The position numbers and the translations under genes were made by a program. The notes beneath the pieces are model-generated. The model did no database searches, was not told the DNA's origin, and saw nothing but the letters and a program-made list of their open reading frames with translations. Positions 1-8,619 of a stretch of 48,940 bases of DNA are shown here, in pieces. The stretch is from Allorhizocola sp044869915 (GTDB lineage Bacteria > Actinomycetota > Actinomycetes > Mycobacteriales > Micromonosporaceae): assembly GCA_044869915.1 (NCBI GenBank), contig JBIOYB010000343.1:1-48940 (forward strand), given 5' to 3'. Every line of letters starts with the position of its first letter. Positions within the stretch are counted from its first letter, which is position 1.

Positions 1-103
1 CCAACAATAACTCCCGCACCACGAGCAGCGCCCACCGCTCGCCGACCAGATCGAGGGCATGGGCGGCGGCGCACCTGTCGTCGTAGCTGCGTTTCGTCAC
101 CAC
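1..103 (-). CDS. HxlR-family transcriptional regulator, N-terminal part (cut by window edge)
   Basis: Reading leftward from a GTG pair (codons beginning at 103 and 100) gives about 34 residues to the window edge. They contain ALDLVGERWALLVVREL, the N-terminal helix and first winged-helix segment typical of HxlR-type DNA-binding proteins. The recognition helix and C-terminus lie outside the window. The gene is head to head with a broken MFS transporter about 70 bp away, the usual layout for a local repressor of an efflux pump. The family call rests on a short but characteristic stretch; the regulatory link is inference. Confidence 0.75.
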   Translation of the reverse strand, partial: MVTKRSYDDRCAAAHALDLVGERWALLVVRELLL

Positions 104-173
104 TGGTTACATCCTAGGTTCTGATTAGTGAATTGTTCTTCAGGACGGAAGCTGTTAGCTTGCGGTAGTACCT

Positions 174-1095
174 ATGATCAGCCGATCGCGCTGGGTCGCG
201 CTCTACGTCCTGTGCGTCGGCATGTTGATGATCGTCCTTGACGTCACCGTGGTCAACGTCGCACTGCCGGCAATTCTCCGATGAGCTCAATTTCACGACA
301 TCGAGCCTCGCCCGGGTGGTCAATGCCTACACGATTGCGTTCGGCGGGTTGTTGCTGCTCTCGGGGCGGCGGCTCGGCGACTTGGTGGGGCGCCGCGACA
401 TATTCTCATCGGACTCATCGTGTTCACGTCGGCTTCATTCCTCTGTGGGATTGCGCAGACCCAGTGGATGCTGGTCGGCGCCCGCTTCCTGCAGGGCGTG
501 GGCGGCGCGCTCACCTCGGCCGTCGTGCTCGGCATGGCTGTCCATCGCGGGTATGTTCGCCAAGTTCTTCCTCGGATCGCTTTACCTGGAAAGGGTTCTG
601 GGCTACAACCCGCTGCGGATCGGGCTCGCCTTCCTGCCGGTGACTGTCGTGATGGGACTGTTGTCGGTGCGCTATTCCGACCGGATCGTGCCGCGCTTCG
701 GCGCCCGCCGCACGCTCATCACCGGGCTGGTCCGGGGCAACTATGTGCTCCATGTCCTTCCGGTGACGATTTTTCTTGGTACCGGCGGAGGCCCGTCCTT
801 GATGAGCCTGGCGATGCGCGGCACTACAAGCAGTGACGCCGGGCTCGCCGGCGGGCTCATCAACACCACCGCATCGGTCGGTGGCTCCTGGGGCCTGGCC
901 ATCCTGGCCACGCTGTCGGCCGTGCGCGCCGGAGCGCTCGAGAAGGCGGGCCGTCCCGTGGCGCAGGCGCTGACCGAGGGTTACCATCCGGCGTTCCGGA
1001 TCGGCGCGGCCCTCATCGCCATCACCGTCGCCATCGCCGCCACTGTGCAATTGACCGGCGTGCATCGGGCCGACCTCTTGCCCGCGCGGCACCGG
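174..1095 (+). pseudogene. decayed MFS efflux transporter (DHA2/EmrB type)
   Basis: An ATG at 174 starts a transporter N-terminus (MLMIVLDVTVVNVALP, the TM1 motif of DHA2 drug-proton antiporters) but meets a stop at about 280. The protein continues in a second frame (SLARVVNAYTIAFGGLLLL), then in a third (WMLVGARFLQGVGGAL, motif C region), and returns to the second frame at about 545. At that last junction TM4 sequence is joined directly to late-helix sequence (GYNPLRIGLAFLPV), so the central half of the usual 14-helix protein is also missing. Two or more frameshifts plus an internal deletion make a working pump implausible. The 3' end runs into the next gene's start. A divergent HxlR gene is probably its former regulator. 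Confidence 0.85.
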
Positions 1096-1114
1096 GCCTG
1101 CCAGGCTCTTGGGC

Positions 1115-2218
1115 ATGGCCATCGATGTAAATACGCCGGTCTCGCGGGTTGTGGCGAGGACCGGTCTTCGTGAAGACCTGATCACCGTCATCTGCGGTGC
1201 GACCCTGATCTTCGGCGTGCTGACCGACGCGTGGGCGCACACCAACCGGCGGTCCACATTGGAGAGTTTCTTCACCCCGTGGCACGCCCTGCTCTACACC
1301 GGCTACGCGGTGCTCGGCGCCTGGACGGTCTGGCTGGCCTACCGGCGCCGGCACGACGTCGCGGTCTGGTGGCGCGACGGCTGGCCGGCCGGCTACCGCA
1401 TCGGCGCGCTCGGGGTGGTGGTCTTCGGGCTCGGCGGGGCCGCCGACATGACCTGGCACAGCATATTCGGCATCGAGTCCGGGCTGGAGATCGCCCTGAG
1501 CCCGTCACACCTCCTGGTCGACCTCGGCGGAGTGCTGCTGCTGAGCAGCCCGCTACGCTCGTGGTGGGCCGCGGGTGCGGACCGCGCCCGGGCGTTTACC
1601 GGTGTGACCTCGCTGTCGCTGAGCCTCGTGATGCTCTCCGTGCTGCTCCTGTCGTACACGCCGCTGACCCAGGCGGCCGCGACCAACACCTACCGCGCGG
1701 GACGGGACTCGCTGGAGCACCTGTCCGCGGTCGTGGCCGTGCAGGGCTACCTCTTCGCGACGGTCATGTTCGTCGTGCCGTTGCTGCTGTGCCACCGGCG
1801 GCGGGCGACACCCGGGCTGGCCACGGCTCTGGTCGGCGGGCTTTCGCTGTTCACCGTGCTGCAATACCAGTTCCGCAGTCCACAATGGATAGCTCTGCTC
1901 GGCGCGACGCTGGGCGCGCTGGCCGTGGACGCCATCCTGGTCCGGCTCGACGCGGTCCGGGGCGCGGACGCGCCGTGGCGGCTGCCGATCGCGGGCGGGG
2001 TGTTCGCGTTCCTCGTCTGGTCGGGCCACCTGCTGGGCATGCAGCTGGCGGCCGGCATCCAGTGGCCGCCGGAGATCTGGACCGGCACGCTCGTGATGAC
2101 AACGGCGCTCGGCTTGACGCTGGGCGGCCTGGCGACAAACCTGGCAGCGGGTGCCCGGGGGCCGCTGCGCGATCCCGAACACGCACGCACAAGCACGGCT
2201 TCGCCCGAACGGAGTTAG
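1115..2218 (+). CDS. uncharacterised polytopic membrane protein
   Basis: I do not recognise a named family. The 367-residue protein from the ATG at 1115 (a TTG two codons earlier is also possible) shows about nine or ten hydrophobic segments joined by short Arg-rich loops. The N-terminal half carries polar His/Trp/Asp residues inside or beside helices: TDAWAH, FFTPWHALLYTGY, DMTWHSIFGIE and LSPSHLLVDLG. Buried His and Asp residues of this kind often bind metal or a cofactor, but that is inference. The C-terminal 25 residues are polar and probably cytoplasmic. It follows the decayed MFS gene and ends just before a strong hairpin, so it is probably expressed alone. Confidence 0.8.
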   Translation: MAIDVNTPVSRVVARTGLREDLITVICGATLIFGVLTDAWAHTNRRSTLESFFTPWHALLYTGYAVLGAWTVWLAYRRRHDVAVWWRDGWPAGYRIGALGVVVFGLGGAADMTWHSIFGIESGLEIALSPSHLLVDLGGVLLLSSPLRSWWAAGADRARAFTGVTSLSLSLVMLSVLLLSYTPLTQAAATNTYRAGRDSLEHLSAVVAVQGYLFATVMFVVPLLLCHRRRATPGLATALVGGLSLFTVLQYQFRSPQWIALLGATLGALAVDAILVRLDAVRGADAPWRLPIAGGVFAFLVWSGHLLGMQLAAGIQWPPEIWTGTLVMTTALGLTLGGLATNLAAGARGPLRDPEHARTSTASPERS

Positions 2219-2265
2219 AAGACCCGCAGCGGGTGCCTGGGGGTCGGGCCGCCGCTCACAGATTC

Positions 2266-2314
2266 AAGTCCCTCCAACCGCGCTTTGAGACTCAAAACGC
2301 GGTTGGAGGGACTT
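2266..2314. terminator. bidirectional terminator hairpin
   Basis: Perfect 17-bp inverted repeat (left arm 2266-2282, right arm 2298-2314). The 15-nt spacer can pair further (TTTGAG/CTCAAA). It sits between the convergent ends of the membrane protein gene and the sugar dehydrogenase gene, so it can end transcripts from both sides. There is no long T tract, as is common for actinobacterial terminators. Confidence 0.85.
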
Positions 2315-2327
2315 CGATTTAGCTGGC

Positions 2328-3953
2328 CTAGCTGATCCGCACGTCGTCGACGGCGGCCTCGACCAGGCTGGCGCCGCCGGCATCGGCGGCCTCGACGAGG
2401 ATCGTGACGGTCTGCCCGCCAAACGAGGTGAGGTTGACGTTGGCCGTCTGCCACGCCGCGCTCACATTGCTCGCCGCGCCCAGCCGCTCGAACACGAGGG
2501 TGCCGTTGACCCGCACGCGCAGATAGTCGGTGTTGCTCGCGTTGTTGAGGTGGGCCAGGTAGTGACTGAACGTCAGGGTCAGCGTGCGGCCGCTCGGCAG
2601 CGCGATCGACGGCGAGCGGATGGACGTGACACCGCCGTCGAGGTCGTTGGCGCCCGCCGCTCCGTTCGCCAGCCGCCCGGTGATCAGGCTGTTGACCCCG
2701 CTCGTCGTGGTGCCGAGCTGTGTGGTCGTGGTGCCTGACGTCGTTGCCTCGGGGTCGCCCCGCTCGAACAGGCCGGACGTCGCCGTGTCGGTGCCGCTCG
2801 GGTTGGCGGCCCAGCCCAGATTGGTCTCAAACGTGTCCTCGAACACGACCGTGCCGCTCGTGCTCGGCGGGAACCGCACAACGCGGTCGTCGGCCGCGAC
2901 CGGCGTGCCCCTGCCGTCACGGTTGCTGGTGGCGATCCACAGGTATCCGTCGGGTCCAACCGCGACGGCGCGGATGCGCCCGAACGTGCCCTGAAGCTCA
3001 GCGGTCGGCGGGCCGCTCGTGCCCCCGCTTCCGTTGAGCGGCACCAACCACAGCCGCGTGCCGCGCAGCGCCGCGGCGAACAGCGTGTTGTTGGCGATGG
3101 CCGCGCCGCTGGGCGAGGCCTGTGCGGTCGTCCAGGTCGCGAGCGGGTTGCGGAACGACGGGTTGCTGCAGGTGCCCTCGCACGTCGGCCAGCCGTAGTT
3201 GCCACCGGCGACGATCTGGTTGACCTCGTCGGTGGTGTTCTGGCCGAACTCGGTGGCGTAGAGCCGTCCCTGCGGGTCCCACGCCAGGCCTTGCACGTTG
3301 CGGTGGCCGTAGCTGTACACGACCGAGCCCGCGAACGGGTTGCCCGAAGCGGGCACGCCTCCGGTCGGGGTCATCCGCAGGATCTTGCCGGCCGGTGTGT
3401 TGAGGTTTTGCGCGTTGGCGGTGTTGCTGGCGTCGCCTGTGCCGGCATAGAGCATGCCGTCGGGGCCGAACGCGATGCGCCCGCCGTCGTGGATGCTGGC
3501 CTTGGGGATGCCGGAACGGATCACCTGCACCGTGCCCGGTGTGGCCAGTTGGAAGCGCACGATGCGGTTGTCGGCGCTTGCCGTGTGGTAGGCGTAGATC
3601 CAGCCGTCGCTGGCGAAGGTGGGCGACACCGCGAGGCCCAGCAGACCGGCCTCGCCCGCCGGGACGACGCCGGGCAGCGTGCCGACGACGGTGGGTGTCG
3701 TGCCTGGCCGCAGGCGGAGGATGCGCGCGGTGTTGCGCTCCGACACGAGCGCGCTGCCGTCGGGCAGGAACGCCAGTCCCCACGGGATCTGCAGGCCGGT
3801 GGCGACGACCTCGGGGCGGGTCAGGTCGAAACCGCCGGCCAAAATCGCGGGGCCTTCGTTGGACGGCGCCTGGATGGTAGCCGCTGCCGGAGCAGCCGCA
3901 CCCCCGGTGAGGGCGACGGCCGCTACGAGCGACAACAACGATCGGGTGTTCAT
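2328..3953 (-). CDS. secreted glucose/sorbosone dehydrogenase-type (PQQ-like beta-propeller) with C-terminal jelly-roll-like domain
   Basis: The start at 3953 is chosen because GGGAG lies 7 nt upstream and the reading frame then opens with a signal peptide (MNTRSLLSLVAAVALTGG..., cleavage near AAAPAAA). Residues from about 45 to 370 match the soluble glucose/sorbosone dehydrogenase propeller: GLQIPWGLAFLPDG, EAGLLGLAVSPTF, GGRIAFGPDGMLYAGTGD, YSYGHRNVQGLAWDP. This family oxidises aldoses with PQQ outside the cytoplasm; PQQ genes are not seen here. The last roughly 175 residues (from FEDTFETNLGW to the C-terminus) form a separate beta-rich module almost the same as the C-terminus of the secreted peptidase at 23153-25369. 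Total 541 residues. Substrate unknown. Confidence 0.88.
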   Translation of the reverse strand: MNTRSLLSLVAAVALTGGAAAPAAATIQAPSNEGPAILAGGFDLTRPEVVATGLQIPWGLAFLPDGSALVSERNTARILRLRPGTTPTVVGTLPGVVPAGEAGLLGLAVSPTFASDGWIYAYHTASADNRIVRFQLATPGTVQVIRSGIPKASIHDGGRIAFGPDGMLYAGTGDASNTANAQNLNTPAGKILRMTPTGGVPASGNPFAGSVVYSYGHRNVQGLAWDPQGRLYATEFGQNTTDEVNQIVAGGNYGWPTCEGTCSNPSFRNPLATWTTAQASPSGAAIANNTLFAAALRGTRLWLVPLNGSGGTSGPPTAELQGTFGRIRAVAVGPDGYLWIATSNRDGRGTPVAADDRVVRFPPSTSGTVVFEDTFETNLGWAANPSGTDTATSGLFERGDPEATTSGTTTTQLGTTTSGVNSLITGRLANGAAGANDLDGGVTSIRSPSIALPSGRTLTLTFSHYLAHLNNASNTDYLRVRVNGTLVFERLGAASNVSAAWQTANVNLTSFGGQTVTILVEAADAGGASLVEAAVDDVRIS

Positions 3954-4097
3954 GAGTGATCTCCCTTGATCGAGGTTCATGAATACCCTAGCAGCGTCAT
4001 GGTCCAACGTGAAAGCCACGAGTCAGGCGTGTCCACCATTTCGGACGGTGGCCCCCGGAGCTGGGAAACTATCCGGGCGGCGTTGGTGCCCGTCGGA

Positions 4098-4817
4098 TCA
4101 GGCGGTCAGTCTCAGCCGGCGCAGGATGACCGGCGCCGCGTGGTGGCGGGCCAGCTCAAGCTGCGCCACCCGGGCCGCGAAGCGGACCCGCCGGACCCGG
4201 CCCGCCGCCTCGAACGCCTCATCGCGCAGGCTCGCGCTCGCCACCGCCGCCAGGTCGGACGCCTGCCAGGCGTCGCGCTCGCGCGCGGCGGCCGTGCGAT
4301 AGGTCGACAGCAGGCCGTCGCGGATCGCCCGCTGCAGCACGAGCTCCTGCTCGACCGGGTGCAGCGAAGGGTCCCAGCCGTTGCGGTGCGCGAGCACGTC
4401 GCTGAGCTCCAGCGCGGACATCTGTCTGCGGCTGCACGCCGACATCGCCGCACGCCGCAGGTAGCGCGCGCCATCGTCGGGCGTCTCCTCGGCGGACGGC
4501 ACGGGATAGGCGGAGGCCGACTCGAGCCGGCCGGCCGCATTGTCGGCGTCGGCGAACATGCGCCAGGCGGCCTCGGCCTGCGCCTGCGCGGCGAGCCATT
4601 CGTCGCGCCGGCGGCCGGCCATGGCCGCGGCCCGCTGGGCGGCCACGCCCACCTCTTCGGCGTAACGCCCCAGCTCGCGAGACTGATCCAGCAGGGGTTG
4701 GGGATCGATCGGGGTGAGGTGACCGGCTCCGCCGCGCGAGATCAGCGCGACACCGGCCAACGCGGCTAGTCCTACCAAAACGCACCAAATGCCGACGGCA
4801 AGCAGCAATGCAACCAT
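4098..4817 (-). CDS. membrane-anchored hypothetical protein with helical cytoplasmic domain
   Basis: The 239-residue protein starts at the ATG at 4817 with MVALLLAVGIWCVLVGLAAL, a single N-terminal membrane helix; a TTG at 4856 would add 13 polar residues. GAAGG lies about 11 nt upstream of the ATG. The rest is Ala/Arg/Glu-rich and strongly helical, probably coiled coil around residues 45-95 and again at 170-220 (repeats of the type REREAWQ..LAAVASASLRDEA). No catalytic motif is visible. Proteins of this look are frequent orphans in actinomycete genomes. Function unknown. Confidence 0.75.
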   Translation of the reverse strand: MVALLLAVGIWCVLVGLAALAGVALISRGGAGHLTPIDPQPLLDQSRELGRYAEEVGVAAQRAAAMAGRRRDEWLAAQAQAEAAWRMFADADNAAGRLESASAYPVPSAEETPDDGARYLRRAAMSACSRRQMSALELSDVLAHRNGWDPSLHPVEQELVLQRAIRDGLLSTYRTAAARERDAWQASDLAAVASASLRDEAFEAAGRVRRVRFAARVAQLELARHHAAPVILRRLRLTA

Positions 4818-4834
4818 GTTGAGGGGTACCTTCA

Positions 4835-4847
4835 AACTCGTCGAGTT
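4835..4847. promoter_or_regulatory. 13-bp palindrome in the leader of the membrane-anchored gene
   Basis: AACTCG-T-CGAGTT is a perfect palindrome 18 bp upstream of the start codon at 4817. Its position fits an operator or a small leader hairpin. No regulator is assigned. Confidence 0.3.
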
Positions 4848-5187
4848 AATCGTCAAAAGTGCCCAAAAATCAGGGCGTTATCGTGAGGGTGGCACGGTCG
4901 ATCGACCGGTGAAGATTTGCGAAGGCGCTGCCCGCGCAAGATCGGATGCGGCCTCGCGCGGTTAGGCGAGGGCGAGCCGCGGTCGCGGCGGCGCCCGCTC
5001 ATGCAGCGGTGAGGTGGCAAACTGCGCGGAAGGCGTCCACAGCGGAGTCGGCCCGGTCGGCACGCAAAGCATTGCGGCGCAAAGGGTCTCGACGGTCAAC
5101 GCGGGCGCGTCGCGCAGCACGGCCAGAAAACGGGTCACGCCTGCCAAGAGACGGCGGGCAGGCGCGACAAAAAACACGAGTATTAAC
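4848..5187. other. intergenic region without a convincing gene
   Basis: Open frames exist on both strands but their residue patterns (Arg/Pro/Ala-rich) look like GC-driven noise. The only structure noted is an 8-bp inverted repeat CGCCTGCC/GGCAGGCG at 5138-5145 and 5157-5164, which may be a weak terminator for the minus-strand gene ending at 5188. Confidence 0.5.
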
Positions 5188-6138
5188 TTACCCCACGAGA
5201 CGGCGACGTGCGAGGAGATACACGCCAAATCCCCCTATGACGAACAGAACACCAAACAACACAAGCGGTTGCGTGCCCATCCCGGTGATCGGCAGCCCGC
5301 CGGCCGCACAGTTGGCCGGGACGTGATAGGTGTGCGGGTCGCCGATCGCCGTGCCGCCCACATAGCGCGCCTGGAAGGAGGCGCCCGCGGCGGCCGGGAC
5401 GGAGTAGGTCTGCGGGCCGCCGGCCGGGATCCACCGGGCGGACACGATCTCCGTGTCCCGCAACAGCTCGACCTTTTGCGCGCCCGCCGCGCCGTTGGTC
5501 ACCGTCCACTCGAGCTTGTCGCACCCATCGGCGAACGTGAACGCCAGCTTGTGCGCGCCGCAGTCGCCCGGGGTCGCGTAGACGTGCGTGGCCACCGTGC
5601 CCATCGCGCCCGCCGGATTGGCCCACCCCACCGAGAACAAGCCATATTCGGTGAGCCCGCCGATCACGTGCGTCGACTCGCCCGGCGGCACGGACGGGAT
5701 CTCGGTCACGGTCGTGCCCACCACAAACCGGAAGCCGGCAGCCGCCGACCCGTTGTTGCGCAGGGTCACGGCCGACGAATCCTGGCAGCGGTCGTCGAAC
5801 GAGACGACGGCCACCTTCGGCTCAGCGCAGCTGTCGGGCGTGGCGTGTTGGTGCGATCCCGACAGCGATCCGGCCAGCGACACGGTCTGGTCCGGCCCGG
5901 CAAAGACGGCGAAGTTGCCGCCGCCGGGAAGCGGGTTGAGCGCCACCACCTCCGAGCCGTCTCGCCGCACGGTGAACGATCCCGTCACCCCGGCCGGATA
6001 AGCCACGCGGACGAAACCGCACTCATCGGACAGCGACGCGGCGACCGGTGTGTCGGCGGCCATAGCGGGCGTGACCGTGAGAACGGCCGCCACACACGCG
6101 ACCAATGCAGCGCTGCTGGAGGAGAGGGGCTTGCGCAT
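5188..6138 (-). CDS. secreted surface protein with LPxTG-type cell-wall sorting signal
   Basis: The 316-residue product from the ATG at 6138 begins with a signal peptide (MRKPLSSSSAALVACVAAVL..., cleavage near AMAA). It has two or three related beta-sandwich-like segments with paired cysteines (SLSDECGFVRV, SFDDRCQDSSAVTL, FADGCDKLEWTV). It ends with LPITGMG, a hydrophobic stretch and RRR, the tripartite signal used by sortase to anchor proteins to peptidoglycan. The ectodomain resembles no enzyme I know, so adhesion or a structural role is only a guess. An upstream ATG would add six residues, but the signal peptide favours 6138. It is divergent from the aminotransferase, with 25 bp between start codons. 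Confidence 0.8.
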   Translation of the reverse strand: MRKPLSSSSAALVACVAAVLTVTPAMAADTPVAASLSDECGFVRVAYPAGVTGSFTVRRDGSEVVALNPLPGGGNFAVFAGPDQTVSLAGSLSGSHQHATPDSCAEPKVAVVSFDDRCQDSSAVTLRNNGSAAAGFRFVVGTTVTEIPSVPPGESTHVIGGLTEYGLFSVGWANPAGAMGTVATHVYATPGDCGAHKLAFTFADGCDKLEWTVTNGAAGAQKVELLRDTEIVSARWIPAGGPQTYSVPAAAGASFQARYVGGTAIGDPHTYHVPANCAAGGLPITGMGTQPLVLFGVLFVIGGFGVYLLARRRLVG

Positions 6139-6163
6139 AGCTGGGCAACATACCATCCCCTCT

Positions 6164-7321
6164 ATGCGGAACGTGACTAGCGGCAGACTTCGAGACGTTG
6201 GGACGACCATCTTCACCGAGATGACGGCCCTGGCCAAGCAGACGGGATCGGTGAACCTCGGTCAGGGCTTCCCCGACACCGATGGGCCACCGGCCGTGCT
6301 TGCGGCGGCACAGCGTGCGATCGCGGGTGGGCTCAACCAGTATCCGCCGCTTGACGGGCTGCCCGAGTTGCGCGGGGCGATCGCGCGCCAGCGGCTGGAG
6401 CGCTACGGCCAGGACGCGGGCGAGATCCTGGTCACGGCCGGTGCGACCGAGGCGATAGCCGCCGCGCTGATCGGGCTGTGCGATCCGGGTGACGAGGTGG
6501 TCGTGTTCGAGCCCTACTACGACAGCTATCTGGCCAACCTCGCGATGGCCGATGCCGTGCGCCGGCCGGTGCAGCTCTTCCCGTCCGGCTCGACGTTCGC
6601 GTTCGACCCCGAAAAGTTGAGGCAGGCCATCACCCCGCGCACCAAGCTGCTCCTGCTCAACACCCCACACAACCCGACCGGCAAGGTGTTCACCCGCCCC
6701 GAAATGGAGCTGATCGCGCGGTTGTGCGTGGAGCACGATCTCATCGCGGTGACCGACGAGGTTTACGAATACCTTATCTACGACGGGCTTTCGCACATTC
6801 CACTTGCGACACTGCCCGGGATGGCCGAGCGCACACTGACCATCTCGTCGGCCGGCAAGACGTTCAGCGCGACCGGCTGGAAAATCGGGTGGGCCTGCGG
6901 ACCGGCAAACCTCGTGTCCGCGGCGCGCAAGGCAAAACAATTTTTGACCTTTGCCGGGGGTACGCCGCTGCAAGCGGCCGTGGCCGTCGGTCTCGACGAG
7001 GAGCTGGGCTGGGTCGCGGCCCTGCGCGACGATCTGCAGCAGCGGCGCGACCGGCTCCGGGCCGCGCTGCAGGCGATGGGCGCCTCGGTGTACCCGTGCG
7101 AGGGCACCTACTTCCTGCAGATCGACGCGCGCTCGCTGGGCTACGACGACGGCGTCAAGCTGTGCCACGATCTCGCGCACAAGGCGGGCGTCGTGGCCAT
7201 CCCGGCGCAGGTGTTCTTCGACGACATCGACACGGGCCGGCGGTATGTCCGGTTCGCGTTCTGCAAATCCGACGCGGTGCTCGACGAGGGCATTCGACGG
7301 CTGTCAAAATTCAGTTCATGA
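6164..7321 (+). CDS. class I/II PLP aminotransferase (KAT/glutamine transaminase K or methionine aminotransferase type)
   Basis: The 385-residue protein carries the fold type I aminotransferase signature. NLGQGFPDTDGP lies near residue 31, the substrate-side NTPHNPTGK at 166-174, DEVYEYLIYD near 198, and SSAGKTFSATGWKIGW around the PLP-binding Lys232. These match the kynurenine/glutamine-K/methionine aminotransferase subgroup, which transfers amino groups between Gln or Met and 2-oxo acids in the cytosol. Its stop codon overlaps the next start as ATGA, so it is translationally coupled to a Nit/omega-amidase. That pairing supports glutamine transaminase: the 2-oxoglutaramate product is the omega-amidase substrate. 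Such pairs are known to serve methionine salvage. Confidence 0.9.
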   Translation: MRNVTSGRLRDVGTTIFTEMTALAKQTGSVNLGQGFPDTDGPPAVLAAAQRAIAGGLNQYPPLDGLPELRGAIARQRLERYGQDAGEILVTAGATEAIAAALIGLCDPGDEVVVFEPYYDSYLANLAMADAVRRPVQLFPSGSTFAFDPEKLRQAITPRTKLLLLNTPHNPTGKVFTRPEMELIARLCVEHDLIAVTDEVYEYLIYDGLSHIPLATLPGMAERTLTISSAGKTFSATGWKIGWACGPANLVSAARKAKQFLTFAGGTPLQAAVAVGLDEELGWVAALRDDLQQRRDRLRAALQAMGASVYPCEGTYFLQIDARSLGYDDGVKLCHDLAHKAGVVAIPAQVFFDDIDTGRRYVRFAFCKSDAVLDEGIRRLSKFSS

Positions 7322-8130
7322 GAGTTGCTGTCTGCCAGCTCAACGCGCGCGACGACCGTTCGGCCAACCTCGCGCAGGCGCGCGAGCTGCTGGAGCGGGC
7401 GGCCGCCGCGCGCGCCGACCTCGCGGTGCTGCCCGAGTTCACCGACTATCTGGGCCCGTCCGTGCCGCCCGGCGAGCCGCTGGACGGCGAATATGGCACG
7501 TTTTTCGCCAAGGCGGCCCAGGAGCTCGGCATCTGGGTGCTGGCCGGGTCGTTCCACGAGTCGATCCCCGGCGCGGCCCCCGACGAGCGGCGCAGCCACA
7601 ACACCGCGCCGCTGTTCGACAGGACCGGCAGGCTCGCCTCGGCGTACCGGAAAATCCATCTCTATGACGTCGAGATCCCGGGCCGCGTCTCCTACCGGGA
7701 GTCTGCCACGATCGCGCCCGGGGCCGAGACCGTCGTCGCGGAGGTCGACGGCGTCCGGATCGGCCTGTCGACATGCTATGACTTGCGCTTTCCCGAGCTG
7801 TATAGGCGCCTGGCGATCGATGGCGGGGCGCAGGTGATCCTCGTGCCGGCCGCGTTCATGCTGCACACCGGCAAGGATCACTGGGAGGTGCTGCTGCGCG
7901 CCCGCGCCATCGAAAATCAGTGCTTTGTCGTTGCCGCGGGCCAGATCGGCGACCACGACCCGGGCCGCACCTGCTACGGGCGCAGCATGGTCATCGATCC
8001 CTGGGGCACGGTCATCGCGCAGGCGCCCGACACCGTGGGCGTCACCGTCGCCGACCTGGATCTCGACCGGCTGGCCCGCATCCGGCAGGAGCTGCCCAGC
8101 CTCGCCAACCGCCGCCTCTGGCCAAACTAG
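7318..8130 (+). CDS. carbon-nitrogen hydrolase, probable omega-amidase (Nit family)
   Basis: The 270-residue protein has the nitrilase-superfamily catalytic triad: Glu40 (VLPEF), Lys112 (YRKIHLYD) and Cys153 (STCYDLRFPELYR). Length and motif context fit the Nit/omega-amidase branch, which hydrolyses 2-oxoglutaramate or 2-oxosuccinamate to the dicarboxylate plus ammonia. It starts at ATG 7318 inside the aminotransferase stop (ATGA), so the two are co-translated. Together they should make transamination from glutamine irreversible. Deaminated-glutathione amidase activity, shown for related Nit1 proteins, is the alternative. The 3' end overlaps the convergent gene by 3 bp. Confidence 0.88.
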   Translation: MRVAVCQLNARDDRSANLAQARELLERAAAARADLAVLPEFTDYLGPSVPPGEPLDGEYGTFFAKAAQELGIWVLAGSFHESIPGAAPDERRSHNTAPLFDRTGRLASAYRKIHLYDVEIPGRVSYRESATIAPGAETVVAEVDGVRIGLSTCYDLRFPELYRRLAIDGGAQVILVPAAFMLHTGKDHWEVLLRARAIENQCFVVAAGQIGDHDPGRTCYGRSMVIDPWGTVIAQAPDTVGVTVADLDLDRLARIRQELPSLANRRLWPN

Positions 8131-8525
8131 CGTCGGCGGGGCCTGAGGCCGCTGCCGTCGCAGCGGGTGCACCGCTTGTCCCCGCCGCACCTCAGGCATC
8201 GTTCGTGCTCGCCGATCTCGTCATTGACGCACTGGCAGCGGCCCTTGCCCCAGCACCGCCCGCACAGGTCTTCAAATGCCGTGCCGTCCTGCCACGACGC
8301 GACCGGCGGCCAAAATTCCATCAGCAGGATCCGGCCGGTCCTGCGGCACGTCAGCGTGTATCCCTCGTCGTCGCTGTATCTGCTGAGCTCATCGTGCCGA
8401 TGCTCGGTGCCGCACGCCTCGCACAGCCAGAATCGGTGCCTGTCGCACACGATCTTGCCGATCCGAGTGTCCATAATGTACGCCGACCGGCCGCACTCGG
8501 TGAACTGGCAAGGATGCTTCACCAT
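8127..8525 (-). CDS. small Cys-rich zinc-ribbon protein
   Basis: The 132-residue protein has an N-terminal region with HPCQFTECGRS and LCEACGTEHRHDEL, a plausible treble-clef or ribbon zinc site. Its C-terminal 45 residues hold CGRCWGKGRCQC and CLRCGGDKRCTRCDGSG, which resemble the CxxCxGxG repeats of the DnaJ central domain. Nothing catalytic is visible; zinc-dependent protein or nucleic-acid binding is the likely role, by inference. The stop codon overlaps the stop of the convergent Nit gene. Confidence 0.72.
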   Translation of the reverse strand: MVKHPCQFTECGRSAYIMDTRIGKIVCDRHRFWLCEACGTEHRHDELSRYSDDEGYTLTCRRTGRILLMEFWPPVASWQDGTAFEDLCGRCWGKGRCQCVNDEIGEHERCLRCGGDKRCTRCDGSGLRPRRR

Positions 8526-8583
8526 GGCACCGTTCTAGCAAGGCGCGTCAATCCACGGGGCATACATGGTTCAATCGAGCCCT

Positions 8584-8610
8584 TTGACAATCGGAGTATT
8601 TGAATAGATC
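8584..8610 (+). promoter_or_regulatory. candidate sigma-70-type promoter for the ABC importer operon
   Basis: TTGACA at 8584-8589 is a consensus -35 box. A weaker -10-like TAGATC at 8605-8610 follows after 15 bp. Transcription would begin very close to the GTG at 8620, giving a near-leaderless mRNA. The short spacer makes the -10 assignment uncertain. Confidence 0.4.
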
Positions 8611-8619
8611 CTCAGGGAC

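Noticed and set aside
4962..5228. Minus-strand open frame of 88 codons in the 4.8-5.2 kb gap
   Set aside because: It begins inside the surface-protein gene, has no SD, and its second half is Pro/Arg-rich sequence typical of GC-driven noise.
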